Below the pieces are notes generated by a model. That model was not told the DNA's origin. It did not search any database and saw nothing but the letters and a program-made list of their open reading frames with translations. 47,761 nucleotides of DNA from NCBI GenBank assembly GCA_013044195.1, contig JABEUV010000048.1:1-47761 (forward strand). Direction: 5' to 3'. The first letter of the stretch is position 1, and each line of letters opens with the position of its first letter. A program made the position numbers and the translations under genes. This stretch comes from Elusimicrobiota bacterium (GTDB lineage Bacteria > Elusimicrobiota > Elusimicrobia > UBA1565 > UBA9628). This document shows positions 16,159 through 23,919 of the stretch, one piece after another.

Positions 16159-17757
16159 ATGAGACGCTTGCTGCCGGTCCTGCTCCTCTCGTCCGCGGTT
16201 CTGGGCGCCCGGGCGGCCGTGATCGACGTCGCCCCTCCCGCTGCACCGAGCATCATCATGCCGGCCGCGCCGTTCGGCCAAAACTCCGCGCCCCTGATTG
16301 CCTCTCCGTCCGCGCCGAGCCTGACGATCCCCGCGCCGCCCGCGCTGATCATCCCCGCGGCGCAGGTGCTGCAGGCGCCGGCCCCGGCGATCATCGTCGC
16401 CGCGCGGCCGCTCACGGAAGCGGAGGCCGCACCCGAGAAGCTGCCGTCGCAGGGCGGCCTCAAGAAGCTGGCGGAGTCCCTGGCGCCCTCGCGCGACGCC
16501 GCGGAGGAAGGTCCGTCCGCCGCCGAGCGCGCCCGCTCGCTCGACTCCTCGTTCGACGGCAAGCTCGCTCCCGAGGCCTCGGCCTGGGACGACGCGTCTG
16601 GGCATTTCGCTCGCGGGCCGCTCGCGCCGAACCTGCCCACGGTGGAGACCGCGGCGCGCTCGCTGATCGCCCGCCTCCTGCCTCAGCTCTACCGCCGCGT
16701 CCCGATTTTGGCCGCCTACGACCGGAGCGAGCACCCGTCCACGGGCCACACCTGGACCCCGGAGAAGGGTCATCTCATCGAGATCGCCCCGGTCCACGCC
16801 GACTCGCGCGGAGAGGTGCCCAGCGCCTTCGGCGCGCCGGGCGCGGCGCGCGTCCAGCAGAAGATCGAGCATCTGATGGAGTTCGCGCACGAGTATTTCC
16901 ACGTGCTCTTCGATTCCGCCGTCCGCCCCAAGGTCAACCACCCGGCGCACTCCGTCTACTCGGCGATGACCGAGGGCTTCGCCGTCAGCGGCGAGCAGAT
17001 TCTGGTCGAGCGCCTGCTCGACCACGCGCCGGACCTGGGCCTGGGGCCGCGCGACGCCATGGACCTGGCCGCGGTCTCCCGCGCGCGCCGCCAGTGGCTC
17101 GACACCGAGGACAACCACTACTCCGAGGGCGTCCAGTCCTGGCGCAAAGCCTACGAAGAGGGGGGCGTTAAGGGCATGATCGCCTTTTTGTCCTCGCTCT
17201 CGGCCCAGCGCATGATCGCCGTGCCGCGCTCCGACGCCGCGTACCAGCTCGCCTTGGGCGATCATAAGCTGCTGGCCGCCTATCTCGGCCGCGATCAATC
17301 GCCGACGCGCCGCGGCCTGGACTCCTTCGCCAAGGCCGCCCACGGCGAGAAATTGACCGACGAGGAGACGCGCGAGGCGTCCGCCGCCGTCGAGCTGGCC
17401 GGCCCCGAGGGCTGGCGCCGCCTCTTCGACCGCACCTTGCTGTCCGACAAGCGCATTCAAGAGCCCAAGGCCAAGGTCGCGGCGGGCAACTGGTGGGAGA
17501 AAAAGGCCGAGCCCATGGCGTCCGTCGAGCCCGTCTTCGTCCTGGCTCGCCTGAGCCCCGCCGCCGGCGCCGAGCTGAGCCGCTACCTGGCGGGCATGAT
17601 CTCCACGCCCGGCGGCGCCGCGCGCCTCTTCGAGCGCCCCGGCCCCAACGAGAAGACCAACGCCATCATCGCCGGCGCCGAGTCCCTCCCCTGGGACGAG
17701 GCCGCGCGCAAGACCTGGAACGACGGCCTCACGCGCTGGCTCATCGGCACGAACTAG
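16159..17757 (+). CDS. Secreted HExxH zinc metallopeptidase-like protein
   Basis: 532 residues. Residues 1-19 form a signal peptide (MRRLLPVLLLSSAVLGARA). Residues 20-85 are a low-complexity Ala/Pro region with repeats such as PSIIMPAAP and PAPPALIIPAA, which suggests an extended linker. The catalytic part has HEYFH (244-248) inside a helix EFAHEYFHVLFDS, and the likely third zinc ligand E272 in MTEGFAVSGEQI, 24 residues later, in gluzincin style. I cannot assign a known peptidase family. TACACT (16147-16152) ends 6 nt before ATG. The cell location is outside the cytoplasm; the substrate is unknown. Confidence 0.72.
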   Translation: MRRLLPVLLLSSAVLGARAAVIDVAPPAAPSIIMPAAPFGQNSAPLIASPSAPSLTIPAPPALIIPAAQVLQAPAPAIIVAARPLTEAEAAPEKLPSQGGLKKLAESLAPSRDAAEEGPSAAERARSLDSSFDGKLAPEASAWDDASGHFARGPLAPNLPTVETAARSLIARLLPQLYRRVPILAAYDRSEHPSTGHTWTPEKGHLIEIAPVHADSRGEVPSAFGAPGAARVQQKIEHLMEFAHEYFHVLFDSAVRPKVNHPAHSVYSAMTEGFAVSGEQILVERLLDHAPDLGLGPRDAMDLAAVSRARRQWLDTEDNHYSEGVQSWRKAYEEGGVKGMIAFLSSLSAQRMIAVPRSDAAYQLALGDHKLLAAYLGRDQSPTRRGLDSFAKAAHGEKLTDEETREASAAVELAGPEGWRRLFDRTLLSDKRIQEPKAKVAAGNWWEKKAEPMASVEPVFVLARLSPAAGAELSRYLAGMISTPGGAARLFERPGPNEKTNAIIAGAESLPWDEAARKTWNDGLTRWLIGTN

Positions 17758-17837
17758 CCCCGAGAAAATCGTTCGAATCCTAGTCGCGCAACATCCTCGC
17801 CGTGCGCGTCAGCGCGGGTGATTTGCGATAATCCTAA

Positions 17838-18004
17838 TTCGTTGCAAGGGGAAGCCCCTTTCAAATCAGGACTTGCGACAGGCGTGGAAGACCGACCGAC
17901 AGGCGGCCATGCGTCGCGCTAAACTTCTCGTGGAGCAAGGGTGGCTTGATGCGCATGGTCAGCGCCGTGGCCGCCGTTATGTGGCAGGCCCAAAAACAGG
18001 CTGA
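17838..18004 (+). pseudogene. C-terminal remnant of a winged-helix protein
   Basis: One frame reads KPLSNQDLRQAWKTDRQ then AAMRRAKLLVEQGWL and DAHGQRRGRRYVAGPKTG before a stop at 18002. The pattern of a recognition helix followed by G-x-L-x-x-x-G-x-x-R-G-R-R-Y is that of the terminal winged helix of ATP-binding or Fic-like accessory proteins. No start codon or upstream domain is present, so I take it as the tail of a deleted gene. Confidence 0.5.
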
Positions 18005-18005
18005 T

Positions 18006-18050
18006 ATGCGACAGTCTCGTATAATTTTGTCGCATACGAGAGTGTCGCAT
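18006..18050 (+). promoter_or_regulatory. 17 bp inverted repeat with embedded -10
   Basis: Arms at 18006-18022 and 18034-18050 are complementary at 16 of 17 positions, spacer 11 bp. TATAAT (18020-18025) spans the left arm's end. TGTCGCAT also occurs twice in direct order (18028-18035 and 18043-18050). The layout looks like an operator that closes its own promoter; the gene downstream is now only a fragment. Confidence 0.6.
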
Positions 18051-18097
18051 AACTTTGGATTCAACTTCCCGATGCCCCTCTTCTCGAGGGAAAGGTC

Positions 18098-18320
18098 GTG
18101 ACCCCAAAGCATCCGAAGACAGGACGCTTCCTGCGGGAAGGCCTTTTCGACGGTCTCCAGAGCTTCGCGGAGCTCGAAAGGCGCTTGAACCCGCTGTCCG
18201 AGAATGACAAGGGCGACGCCTTCGAAGTCTTCGCCGAGGCCTATTGCCGCCTGACCCCGGAGATCGGCGCGGCCGAGTTCTGGCCCGAACGCGCGACTCC
18301 CGCCGAGGTCCGCCGCTCGT
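18098..18320 (+). pseudogene. N-terminal fragment of a large restriction/helicase-type protein
   Basis: From GTG 18098 about 74 codons read like the start of large DEAD/DEAH-helicase proteins with a nuclease N-terminus: FAELERRLNPLSENDKGDAF then EVFAEAYCRLTPEIGAAEFW. The match stops near APAEVRRSS and the frame runs into short repeats, then into the next gene. The remaining hundreds of residues are missing, so it is a truncated defence gene. GAGGGAAAGG upstream would serve as ribosome-binding site. Confidence 0.55.
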
Positions 18321-18414
18321 CTATAGGCGGCGACATCCATAGGCGGCGCCATAGGAGGCGCCATGTGTTCGACGTCGCTAGCACCGAAAGGCTTCCAGAG
18401 ATATACTCTCGATC

Positions 18415-19116
18415 ATGGACATGCGCCGGATCATAGAATCAGCGGCCGTGAATGAAAAAATCGACCCAGACGAAGTTCGGCGCTTCTGCACTGAGAACGG
18501 AGTCTCGGTCTCACTGTTCTTCGATAAATTCTCCGAAGAGGTCACCTCGCTCTTCTTAAATAATCTGATGTCTTGGGAAGCTGGAGACGCCGCCATTAAC
18601 GCCGCGTCTGGATTCATGACTAGCACCCAAATACCCATCTTGGATTTCACTTGGGAGGTCTTCCTCGCTTTCAATGCCGGAGAAATCGCCCCGGGCCCTG
18701 CAATCACGCGGCCCTTGCTCGCGCAGGCACTCGCAAAATCGAAAGGCCAGCCGTGCCTCGAGACCGACGAAGAAATCGATGACATCAGGACTGGCGCATC
18801 GAAGGCTTGCATGCTTAAAATCGTGGAACTCGCCAAGCAGATCATCGCGGGAAACATTGGAGTGATCGCTGGCAGCAGGGCCCTTCACGTTCTCGCATCC
18901 CAAAAGGCTTTGGTTTCGGACCCCGACTTTGACCTCTTTACCGGCATCCATTCTGAATCGGATCATCTCCCACTGGACGATGTAAAAACATTATGGGATC
19001 CGGCGGCATTTCAGAAAAAACAGCTGGAGGTAAAGCGATTCGAAGACCTCTGGCGTCCACGCGTGATCGACGCATGCCGAAGACTGATTCACCGGTTCGA
19101 GCCCAGAAAAACGTGA
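18415..19116 (+). CDS. DUF2489-like protein of unknown function
   Basis: 233 residues, soluble, mostly helical. The C-terminal half has GNIGVIAGSRALHVL and DPDFDLFTGIHSESDHLPL, close to the pattern G...G.R.L..L and D.DF..F.GI.SETDHLP of DUF2489-type proteins, which often occur as single accessory genes. The N-terminal 60 residues are not recognised. TATACT (18402-18407) ends 7 nt before ATG, so the mRNA is probably leaderless. GC content is lower than in neighbours, and it sits between gene remnants, which suggests acquisition. An immunity-type role is possible but unproven. Confidence 0.6.
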   Translation: MDMRRIIESAAVNEKIDPDEVRRFCTENGVSVSLFFDKFSEEVTSLFLNNLMSWEAGDAAINAASGFMTSTQIPILDFTWEVFLAFNAGEIAPGPAITRPLLAQALAKSKGQPCLETDEEIDDIRTGASKACMLKIVELAKQIIAGNIGVIAGSRALHVLASQKALVSDPDFDLFTGIHSESDHLPLDDVKTLWDPAAFQKKQLEVKRFEDLWRPRVIDACRRLIHRFEPRKT

Positions 19117-19171
19117 AGACGAAGGGATGTTTTAAACGGCGCCGTCGCGTCGCCGCGCCTTAACGTCGAAG

Positions 19172-19486
19172 CTACTCACGCGAACGTCCCGACGCCTCAG
19201 CACGAATCGCGCAGCAGACCTTGGCGACCAGAGCAAGACTCGGAGAGCCCGGCTCATCCAGGAAGTTGTAGAAGGTGCGGCGCGGAATGCCGGAGATTCG
19301 GGCGAAACGGGACTTGTTGCAATAACGCAAAGCCGTGGTCAGAACCTCGCGCGCGGCGACGTCGTCGCCTTCCTGAAGGCAAGACAGGAAGGTCGAGAAC
19401 ATGACCTCCGGGTCGCGCACCTCCTTCGACGGATCGTATTCGATCAGACCCATTTTCTTAAGCTTCATCCGCAAGCTCCGCTTCAT
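19172..19486 (-). CDS. HigA-like addiction-module antidote protein
   Basis: 104 residues. It ends with a helix-turn-helix of the solitary HigA type: REVLTTALRYCNKSRFARIS, then GIPRRTFYNFLDEPGSPSLA, which parallels A.a.Gmsqla.etGlsR.slYr.Ls..GNP..at in addiction-module antidotes. The N-terminus MKRSLRMKLKKMGLIEYDPS is charged. ATG 19486 is chosen because AAGGA lies 6 nt upstream; ATG 19468 is possible. A HigB/RelE toxin is not found beside it, so it is an orphan antitoxin or a regulator. Confidence 0.66.
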   Translation of the reverse strand: MKRSLRMKLKKMGLIEYDPSKEVRDPEVMFSTFLSCLQEGDDVAAREVLTTALRYCNKSRFARISGIPRRTFYNFLDEPGSPSLALVAKVCCAIRAEASGRSRE

Positions 19487-19680
19487 AGTGATCCTTAACG
19501 TCAACGGCGGCGCGCTCATCTGCTCCCACCGCCGTCGCAATAAGTGTGCCACGAATAGCACAAATCGTCAGGCCCGAATCGTCGCCGTGATTCATACCTA
19601 AGACATACGAATCACCCCCCGTTTTGTTCCATCGGGAGAGCCGCGCCCGAGGACGCGCAGTATTGTAGAATCCGGGAATC

Positions 19681-20388
19681 ATGAACAAGACCACGGCTTC
19701 CGCCGCCGAGGCGGTCAAGAACATCCCCGACGGTGCGACCATACTCGTCGGCGGCTTCGGCGTGTGCGGCGTGCCCGAGAATCTGCTTGCGGCGTTGCGC
19801 GCGCAGGGCGCGAAGAATTTGACGCTCGTGTCGAACAACGCCGGTCTTGATGAGTTCGGCATCGGCACCTTGCTTAAGAACGGGCAGGTCAAGAAGATGA
19901 TCATGTCCTATGGCGGCGAGTGCAAGGCGTTCGAAGAGATGGCGCTGGACGGCCGGCTTCAGGTGGAGTGGAACCCGCAGGGCACGCTCGCCGAACGCAT
20001 TCGCGCGGGGGGTGCTGGCGTGGCCGGCTTCTACACGCCGACCGGCTACGGCACGCCGGTGGCCGAGGGCAAGGAGACCCGGCAGTTCGACGGCCGCTGG
20101 CACGTCTTCGAGCGCGGCCTGCGCGCCGATTTCGCCTTCATCAAGGCGTGGAAGGGCGACGTGCTGGGCAACCTGGAATACCGCAAGACCGCGCGCAATT
20201 TCAACCAGGTCATGGCCACCGCCGCGGAGACCGTGATCGCCGAGGTCGAACAGCTGGTGGAGGTCGGCGGCCTGCATCCCGACCACATCCACACGCCCGG
20301 CATCTACGTCGACCAGGTTCTGACGGGCTCGAAATACTTGAAGCCCATCGAGAAACTCACCGTGAGGAAGGCGGCCGCCCATGTCTGA
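19681..20388 (+). CDS. scoA: 3-oxoacid CoA-transferase subunit A
   Basis: 235 residues. The signature GGFGVCGVPENLLAALR near 24-40 and SNNAGLDEFGIGTLL are those of the alpha subunit of succinyl-CoA:3-oxoacid CoA-transferase. With subunit B it moves CoA between acyl-CoA and a 3-oxoacid such as acetoacetate in the cytosol. GECKAFEE and GFYTPTGYGTPVAEGK are also family typical. TAGAAT (19666-19671) ends 9 nt before ATG. The stop lies inside the start of subunit B (ATGTCTGA). An acetate or butyrate CoA-transferase cannot be excluded. Confidence 0.93.
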   Translation: MNKTTASAAEAVKNIPDGATILVGGFGVCGVPENLLAALRAQGAKNLTLVSNNAGLDEFGIGTLLKNGQVKKMIMSYGGECKAFEEMALDGRLQVEWNPQGTLAERIRAGGAGVAGFYTPTGYGTPVAEGKETRQFDGRWHVFERGLRADFAFIKAWKGDVLGNLEYRKTARNFNQVMATAAETVIAEVEQLVEVGGLHPDHIHTPGIYVDQVLTGSKYLKPIEKLTVRKAAAHV

Positions 20389-21046
20389 ACCCAAAGACGC
20401 GCGCGTCGTGATCGCCAAGCAGGCCGCGCGCCTGCTGAAGGACGGCGACTACGTCAATCTGGGCATCGGCATTCCCACGCTCATTCCAAATTATTTGCCC
20501 CACGACGTCCACATCACCTTGCACACCGAAAACGGCATGCTGGGCTACGGTCCCTACCCGCACGAAGGCGAGCAGGACCCCGACCTGATCAACGCCGGCA
20601 AGGAGACGGTCACGGAGCTTCCCGGCTGCTCCTACTTCGGCTCCGAGCAGTCCTTCGCCCTGGTCCGCGGCGGCCACCTGGCCGCCACCGTGCTGGGCGC
20701 TATGGAAGTCTCCGCGGGCGGCGACCTGGCCAATTGGATGATCCCCGGCAAGAAGGTCAAGGGCATGGGCGGCGCCATGGACATGGTGGCCGGCGCCAAG
20801 AAGGTGATCGTCGCCATGGAGCACGCCACCAAGGACGGCAAGCCCAAGATCCTGGCCCAGTGCACCTTGCCCCTGACCGGGAAAGGCGTGGTCCACGCGA
20901 TTGTCACCGAGATGGCCACGTTCGAGATCGGCAAGGACGGGCTGGTTCTTACCGCGCTGAACCCGGACTACACGGAAGGCGCGGTCCGCAAGGCGACCGG
21001 CGCTCCGTTTAAGGTCGCCGACCAGCCGCAGAGCTACGCGCGCTGA
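20381..21046 (+). CDS. scoB: 3-oxoacid CoA-transferase subunit B
   Basis: 221 residues, full length for the beta subunit. The catalytic Glu lies in HTENGMLGYGPYP near residue 50, where the enzyme forms a glutamyl-CoA intermediate. Also seen are VNLGIGIPTLIPNYLP near the N-terminus, GGHLAATVLGAMEVS and GMGGAMDMVAGAKKVIVAMEH, typical of the SCOT family. It overlaps subunit A by 8 nt and is followed after 15 bp by an unknown membrane protein on the same strand. Confidence 0.94.
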   Translation: MSEPKDARVVIAKQAARLLKDGDYVNLGIGIPTLIPNYLPHDVHITLHTENGMLGYGPYPHEGEQDPDLINAGKETVTELPGCSYFGSEQSFALVRGGHLAATVLGAMEVSAGGDLANWMIPGKKVKGMGGAMDMVAGAKKVIVAMEHATKDGKPKILAQCTLPLTGKGVVHAIVTEMATFEIGKDGLVLTALNPDYTEGAVRKATGAPFKVADQPQSYAR

Positions 21047-21061
21047 CGGCGCACGCCGCCG

Positions 21062-21994
21062 ATGAGCCCGGAGCCCTCCAACGAACCGCCGCGCCGCCAC
21101 TGGGTCTTCCTGCCGCCGTCCCTGCGCCCGGTGGCACTCGCGCTGTCCATCGGCGTCGTCGCGCTGTGGCTGTGGCAGTTGAACGTGGTGCGCCCCGACA
21201 TTCCCGGCGCGCCCCGGCCGCCGGCGCCCCGCCTGGAAACGACGGAACAAGCCCCGCTCTCGCAAATCGACGTCACCGGCCCCGCGGCGGGTCGCGCGGC
21301 CAGCGCCTCGGCCAAGGACGCGGAATCCGCGCTGGGCCTCATCCCCACGAACGCGGCCATTCCCGGACCCGCACGGGCCCAGGGCCACTCCGTGAACTCG
21401 GACGCGCCCCCTGGTCCAGACACGACCGCGACCATGACCGAGCAGGCGCGCTCCGCGCGCAATGAAGAACTGATCGCCGGACTGGAGCTCCAGAAAAAGA
21501 AAATGGGCATCGCCTCGGTCGCGCTGGATTACGGCCCCAGCGCCCAAGCCGCCGCTCTGCGCAAGGCGGGCCTCCTGCCGCCCGAAAAGTCGGCCGCGCC
21601 CGTGATCGCCGCGGCCGCGCCGCGCCTGATGGCGACGCCCGGCGCCGCCTCCGCGATCCCGGGCGAACCCGCTCCCGGCGCGGCCCAGACCGGCCCGGGA
21701 CGCCCCGCGCCCGACGCCGGACTGGTCTTCAGCGACGCGGGCAGCCTGGCTTCGTCCTGGGTCCTGCTCGGCATGCCCGGCGACGCGCCCGCCGTCGATT
21801 TCTCGCGCGGCCGCGCCCTGCTGATCAAGCCGTCGGTCTCGCGCATCGTCTCAGTGACGACGACGGACGCCGCGGTCGTCGTCGTCTACCGCTCGCTGGC
21901 CGCGGACGAGGAGCCCGATCCGGTGCATGACCGCTTCGTTTTGCTCCCGGCGCAGCCGGAGACGGTGAGCTTGTTCGACGCCACGCCGCGCTGA
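21062..21994 (+). CDS. Single-pass membrane protein with Ala/Pro-rich stalk
   Basis: 310 residues. A short cytoplasmic N-terminus, one membrane helix near 25-42 (PVALALSIGVVALWLWQL), then a long Ala/Pro/Gly-rich extracytoplasmic stretch. The last 85 residues (from SLASSWVLLGMPGDA) look folded and beta-rich. I do not recognise a family. It follows the CoA-transferase genes by 15 bp and shares their strand, but a functional link is not evident. A terminator follows at 22176. Confidence 0.6.
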   Translation: MSPEPSNEPPRRHWVFLPPSLRPVALALSIGVVALWLWQLNVVRPDIPGAPRPPAPRLETTEQAPLSQIDVTGPAAGRAASASAKDAESALGLIPTNAAIPGPARAQGHSVNSDAPPGPDTTATMTEQARSARNEELIAGLELQKKKMGIASVALDYGPSAQAAALRKAGLLPPEKSAAPVIAAAAPRLMATPGAASAIPGEPAPGAAQTGPGRPAPDAGLVFSDAGSLASSWVLLGMPGDAPAVDFSRGRALLIKPSVSRIVSVTTTDAAVVVVYRSLAADEEPDPVHDRFVLLPAQPETVSLFDATPR

Positions 21995-22175
21995 AGTCCC
22001 CGCTCCTAGGACTTTAGGCCCAGCCGCTCCCAGGCCTCGCGACCCTGAAAGCGGCGCGCCGCCGCGGCTATGCTCTTTCCAACATCCCGCTTCCTCCTAC
22101 CCGACGCGAGAGCGCCGGGATCCCGGAAGCGGATGCCGCGGCAGGACGTAACGCCCCCTTTCCGCGGCGGCCGTC

Positions 22176-22215
22176 GGGGAGTCCGCCCCTCAAAGGCGGG
22201 CTCCCCCGTCTTTTT
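22176..22215 (+). terminator. Rho-independent terminator
   Basis: A 12 bp stem (GGGGAGTCCGCC with GGCGGGCTCCCC, one G-T pair), loop CCTCAAA, and a tail ending TTTTT at 22215. The -10 of the next gene (TAAACT) begins only 3 nt later. Confidence 0.85.
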
Positions 22216-22231
22216 GCTAAACTCGGCCTCC

Positions 22232-23008
22232 ATGGAAATACGCATCGGCGTCGTGCAGAATTCCCCCAAATTCCTCAAGGCCCCGGCCAATATCCGCGCC
22301 TGCTTCGAGCTGATGGACAAGCACGAGGCCGACCTGTGGGTGCTGCCGGAGTTCTTCGCCTCCGGCTACAACTTTAAGACCAAAAAGGAAGCCGCGGCCT
22401 GCGCCGAGAAGGCCGACGGTCCGCTGTCGAAACTGCTCCAGGCCTACGCGGCCCAGCGCGACTGCGCGATCGTGGCCGGTTTTCCGGAGAAAGCCGGCGC
22501 CAAGCTCTACAACTCCGCCCTGCTGGCCACCCCGGCCAAGACGCGCGTCTACCGCAAGACGCATGTGTTCGGCGGCGAGAAGCGCTTCTTCTCCCCCGGC
22601 GACACCGGCTTTTGGACCGAGAAGATCAAGGGCGTCTCCGTCGGCGTGATGATCTGCTTCGACTGGTTCTTCCCGGAGAGCGCGCGCACTTTGGCGCTCA
22701 AGGGCGCGCAGGTCATCGCGCACCCGGCCAACCTGGTCCTGCCCTGGGGTCCCGAGGGCATGAAGATACGCTCTCTTGAAAACCGCGTGTTCACCGCCAC
22801 CGCCGACCGCGTGGGCTCCGAGCGCGGCCTGGGCTTCATCGGCCAATCGCAGATCGTCTCGCCCAACGGCTCCCTGCTCACCCGCCTGGGCCACGACGAG
22901 GTCCGCGCCGCGGTCGTCTCCGTGGACGCCTGGACGGCCCGCGACAAGAAGGTGCACCCGGCCTGCGACCTGTTCGAGGACCGACGCCCCAAGCTCTATG
23001 CCCGTTGA
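22232..23008 (+). CDS. Carbon-nitrogen hydrolase (nitrilase superfamily)
   Basis: 258 residues, the usual length. The catalytic triad is Glu in WVLPEFFASGY (near 42), Lys in VYRKTHVFGGEKRFF (near 111), and Cys in GVMICFDWFFPESAR (near 146). Enzymes of this branch hydrolyse amides or carbamoyl amines, for example N-carbamoylputrescine or omega-amides. ATG 22232 is set by TAAACT (22218-22223) 8 nt upstream and by the family's N-terminus MEIRIGVVQNSP. It overlaps the thioesterase gene by 11 nt. The substrate is not predictable. Confidence 0.88.
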   Translation: MEIRIGVVQNSPKFLKAPANIRACFELMDKHEADLWVLPEFFASGYNFKTKKEAAACAEKADGPLSKLLQAYAAQRDCAIVAGFPEKAGAKLYNSALLATPAKTRVYRKTHVFGGEKRFFSPGDTGFWTEKIKGVSVGVMICFDWFFPESARTLALKGAQVIAHPANLVLPWGPEGMKIRSLENRVFTATADRVGSERGLGFIGQSQIVSPNGSLLTRLGHDEVRAAVVSVDAWTARDKKVHPACDLFEDRRPKLYAR

Positions 23009-23489
23009 GCGCCGCAAGTCCGCGGCCGTCGCGCCCAAAGCCGTGCGTGAGTCGCTCACCGAGGTCGCCGACCTGATGTTCCCGCCGGACGCGAACATGC
23101 ACGGCACCGTCTTCGGCGGCAAGGTCCTGCAGATGGTCGACAAGGCCGCCTCGGTGTGCGCCATGCGCCACTCCGGCAAGCCCTGCGTGACCGTGGCCAT
23201 GGAACGCGTGGAGTTCCTGATCCCCATCCGCGTGGGCACCTTCCTGATCGCCCAGGCCCGCGTGCACCACGTGGGCCGCACCTCCATGGAAGTCGGCGTG
23301 GAGGTCTACGCCGAGGACATGCCCGGCGGCACGCGCCAGCACACCAACTCCTGCCTGGTCACCATGGTGGCCGTCGACACCCACGGCCGCCCCGCCTCGG
23401 TTCCCGGCCTCCTGATGGAGACGCCCGAGGAAAAAGAGCGCTGGGCCGCCGCCGAACGCCGCCGCGCCGCCCGCCGCTCCGGCGCCTGA
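22998..23489 (+). CDS. Acyl-CoA thioesterase, hotdog fold (YciA/BFIT type)
   Basis: 163 residues. The hotdog core has NMHGTVFGGKVLQMVDKAAS with the Asp of the active site and the helix that follows, then VTVAMERVEFLIPIRVG and NSCLVTMVAVD. It hydrolyses acyl-CoA to free acid and CoA, in the cytosol. Its start overlaps the preceding hydrolase. The C-terminus is a charged Arg/Ala/Glu-rich helix. With the CoA-transferase and acyl-CoA dehydrogenase nearby it fits acyl-CoA metabolism. Confidence 0.86.
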   Translation: MPVERRKSAAVAPKAVRESLTEVADLMFPPDANMHGTVFGGKVLQMVDKAASVCAMRHSGKPCVTVAMERVEFLIPIRVGTFLIAQARVHHVGRTSMEVGVEVYAEDMPGGTRQHTNSCLVTMVAVDTHGRPASVPGLLMETPEEKERWAAAERRRAARRSGA

Positions 23490-23543
23490 CGGCCGCTTCG
23501 AGGGGGTGCTAAAATAGACCCCCGAAACGCGAATAAATGACAC

Positions 23544-23570
23544 TTGACGGACAATTCATCGTGATATAAT
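23544..23570 (+). promoter_or_regulatory. Promoter of the cold-shock gene
   Basis: TTGACG (23544-23549) and TATAAT (23565-23570) with a 15 bp spacer, slightly short. It would give a leader of about 65 nt before the ATG, as is usual for csp genes. Confidence 0.6.
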
Positions 23571-23641
23571 TCGATTGCCCCGACGACGGGGGGCCCCGCC
23601 GAAGGGCTCGCGCAAGTCGCAAATCGAGGTTATACCGACAG

Positions 23642-23848
23642 ATGAGCATTCAAGGCAAGGTGAAGTGGTTCAACGATCAGAAGGGATACGGTTTCATCAC
23701 CCCGGACGACGGCAGCGCGGAGGTCTTCGTGCATCACAGCGCGATCCAGGCCAACGGCTTCCGCTCCCTCTCGGAGAGCCAGTCGGTCCAGTTTGATCTT
23801 CTGCAGACGGACAAGGGCCCCAAGGCCGCGAACGTCGTCGCGCTCTAA
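23642..23848 (+). CDS. cspA: Cold-shock domain protein
   Basis: 68 residues, one cold-shock domain. RNP1 is KGYGFIT (residues 15-21) within [15 protein letters not shown], and RNP2 is VFVHHSAI (near 30-37). It binds single-stranded RNA or DNA and melts mRNA structure. A weak GAGG (23626-23629) lies 12 nt before the ATG. The leader of about 65 nt, rather than a leaderless start, agrees with post-transcriptional control of csp genes. A strong terminator follows. Confidence 0.95.
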   Translation: MSIQGKVKWFNDQKGYGFITPDDGSAEVFVHHSAIQANGFRSLSESQSVQFDLLQTDKGPKAANVVAL

Positions 23849-23866
23849 GCCCCGGACGCCCGAAAA

Positions 23867-23905
23867 GAGCCCCCGCCCGGACACCCGGGCGGGGGCTCGA
23901 CTTTT
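23867..23905 (+). terminator. Rho-independent terminator of csp gene
   Basis: A 14 bp perfect stem (GAGCCCCCGCCCGG with CCGGGCGGGGGCTC), ACAC loop, then GACTTTTC. The TATACT of the next gene starts at 23907. Confidence 0.9.
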
Positions 23906-23919
23906 CTATACTCGGACTC

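Larger units (their letters stand above)
17758..18414. other. Gene-poor stretch with remnants of two genes and an operator
   Basis: The 657 bp contain a winged-helix C-terminal remnant (17838-18004), an inverted-repeat promoter (18006-18050), the helicase N-terminal fragment (18098-18320), and a short tandem array of ATAGGCGGCG-like units near 18320-18362. 17758-17837 shows nothing I can name. Confidence 0.6.

Noticed and set aside
19458..19595. 45-codon minus-strand frame upstream of the HigA-like gene as a possible toxin
   Set aside because: It overlaps the antidote, has no RelE or HigB features and no good ribosome-binding site.
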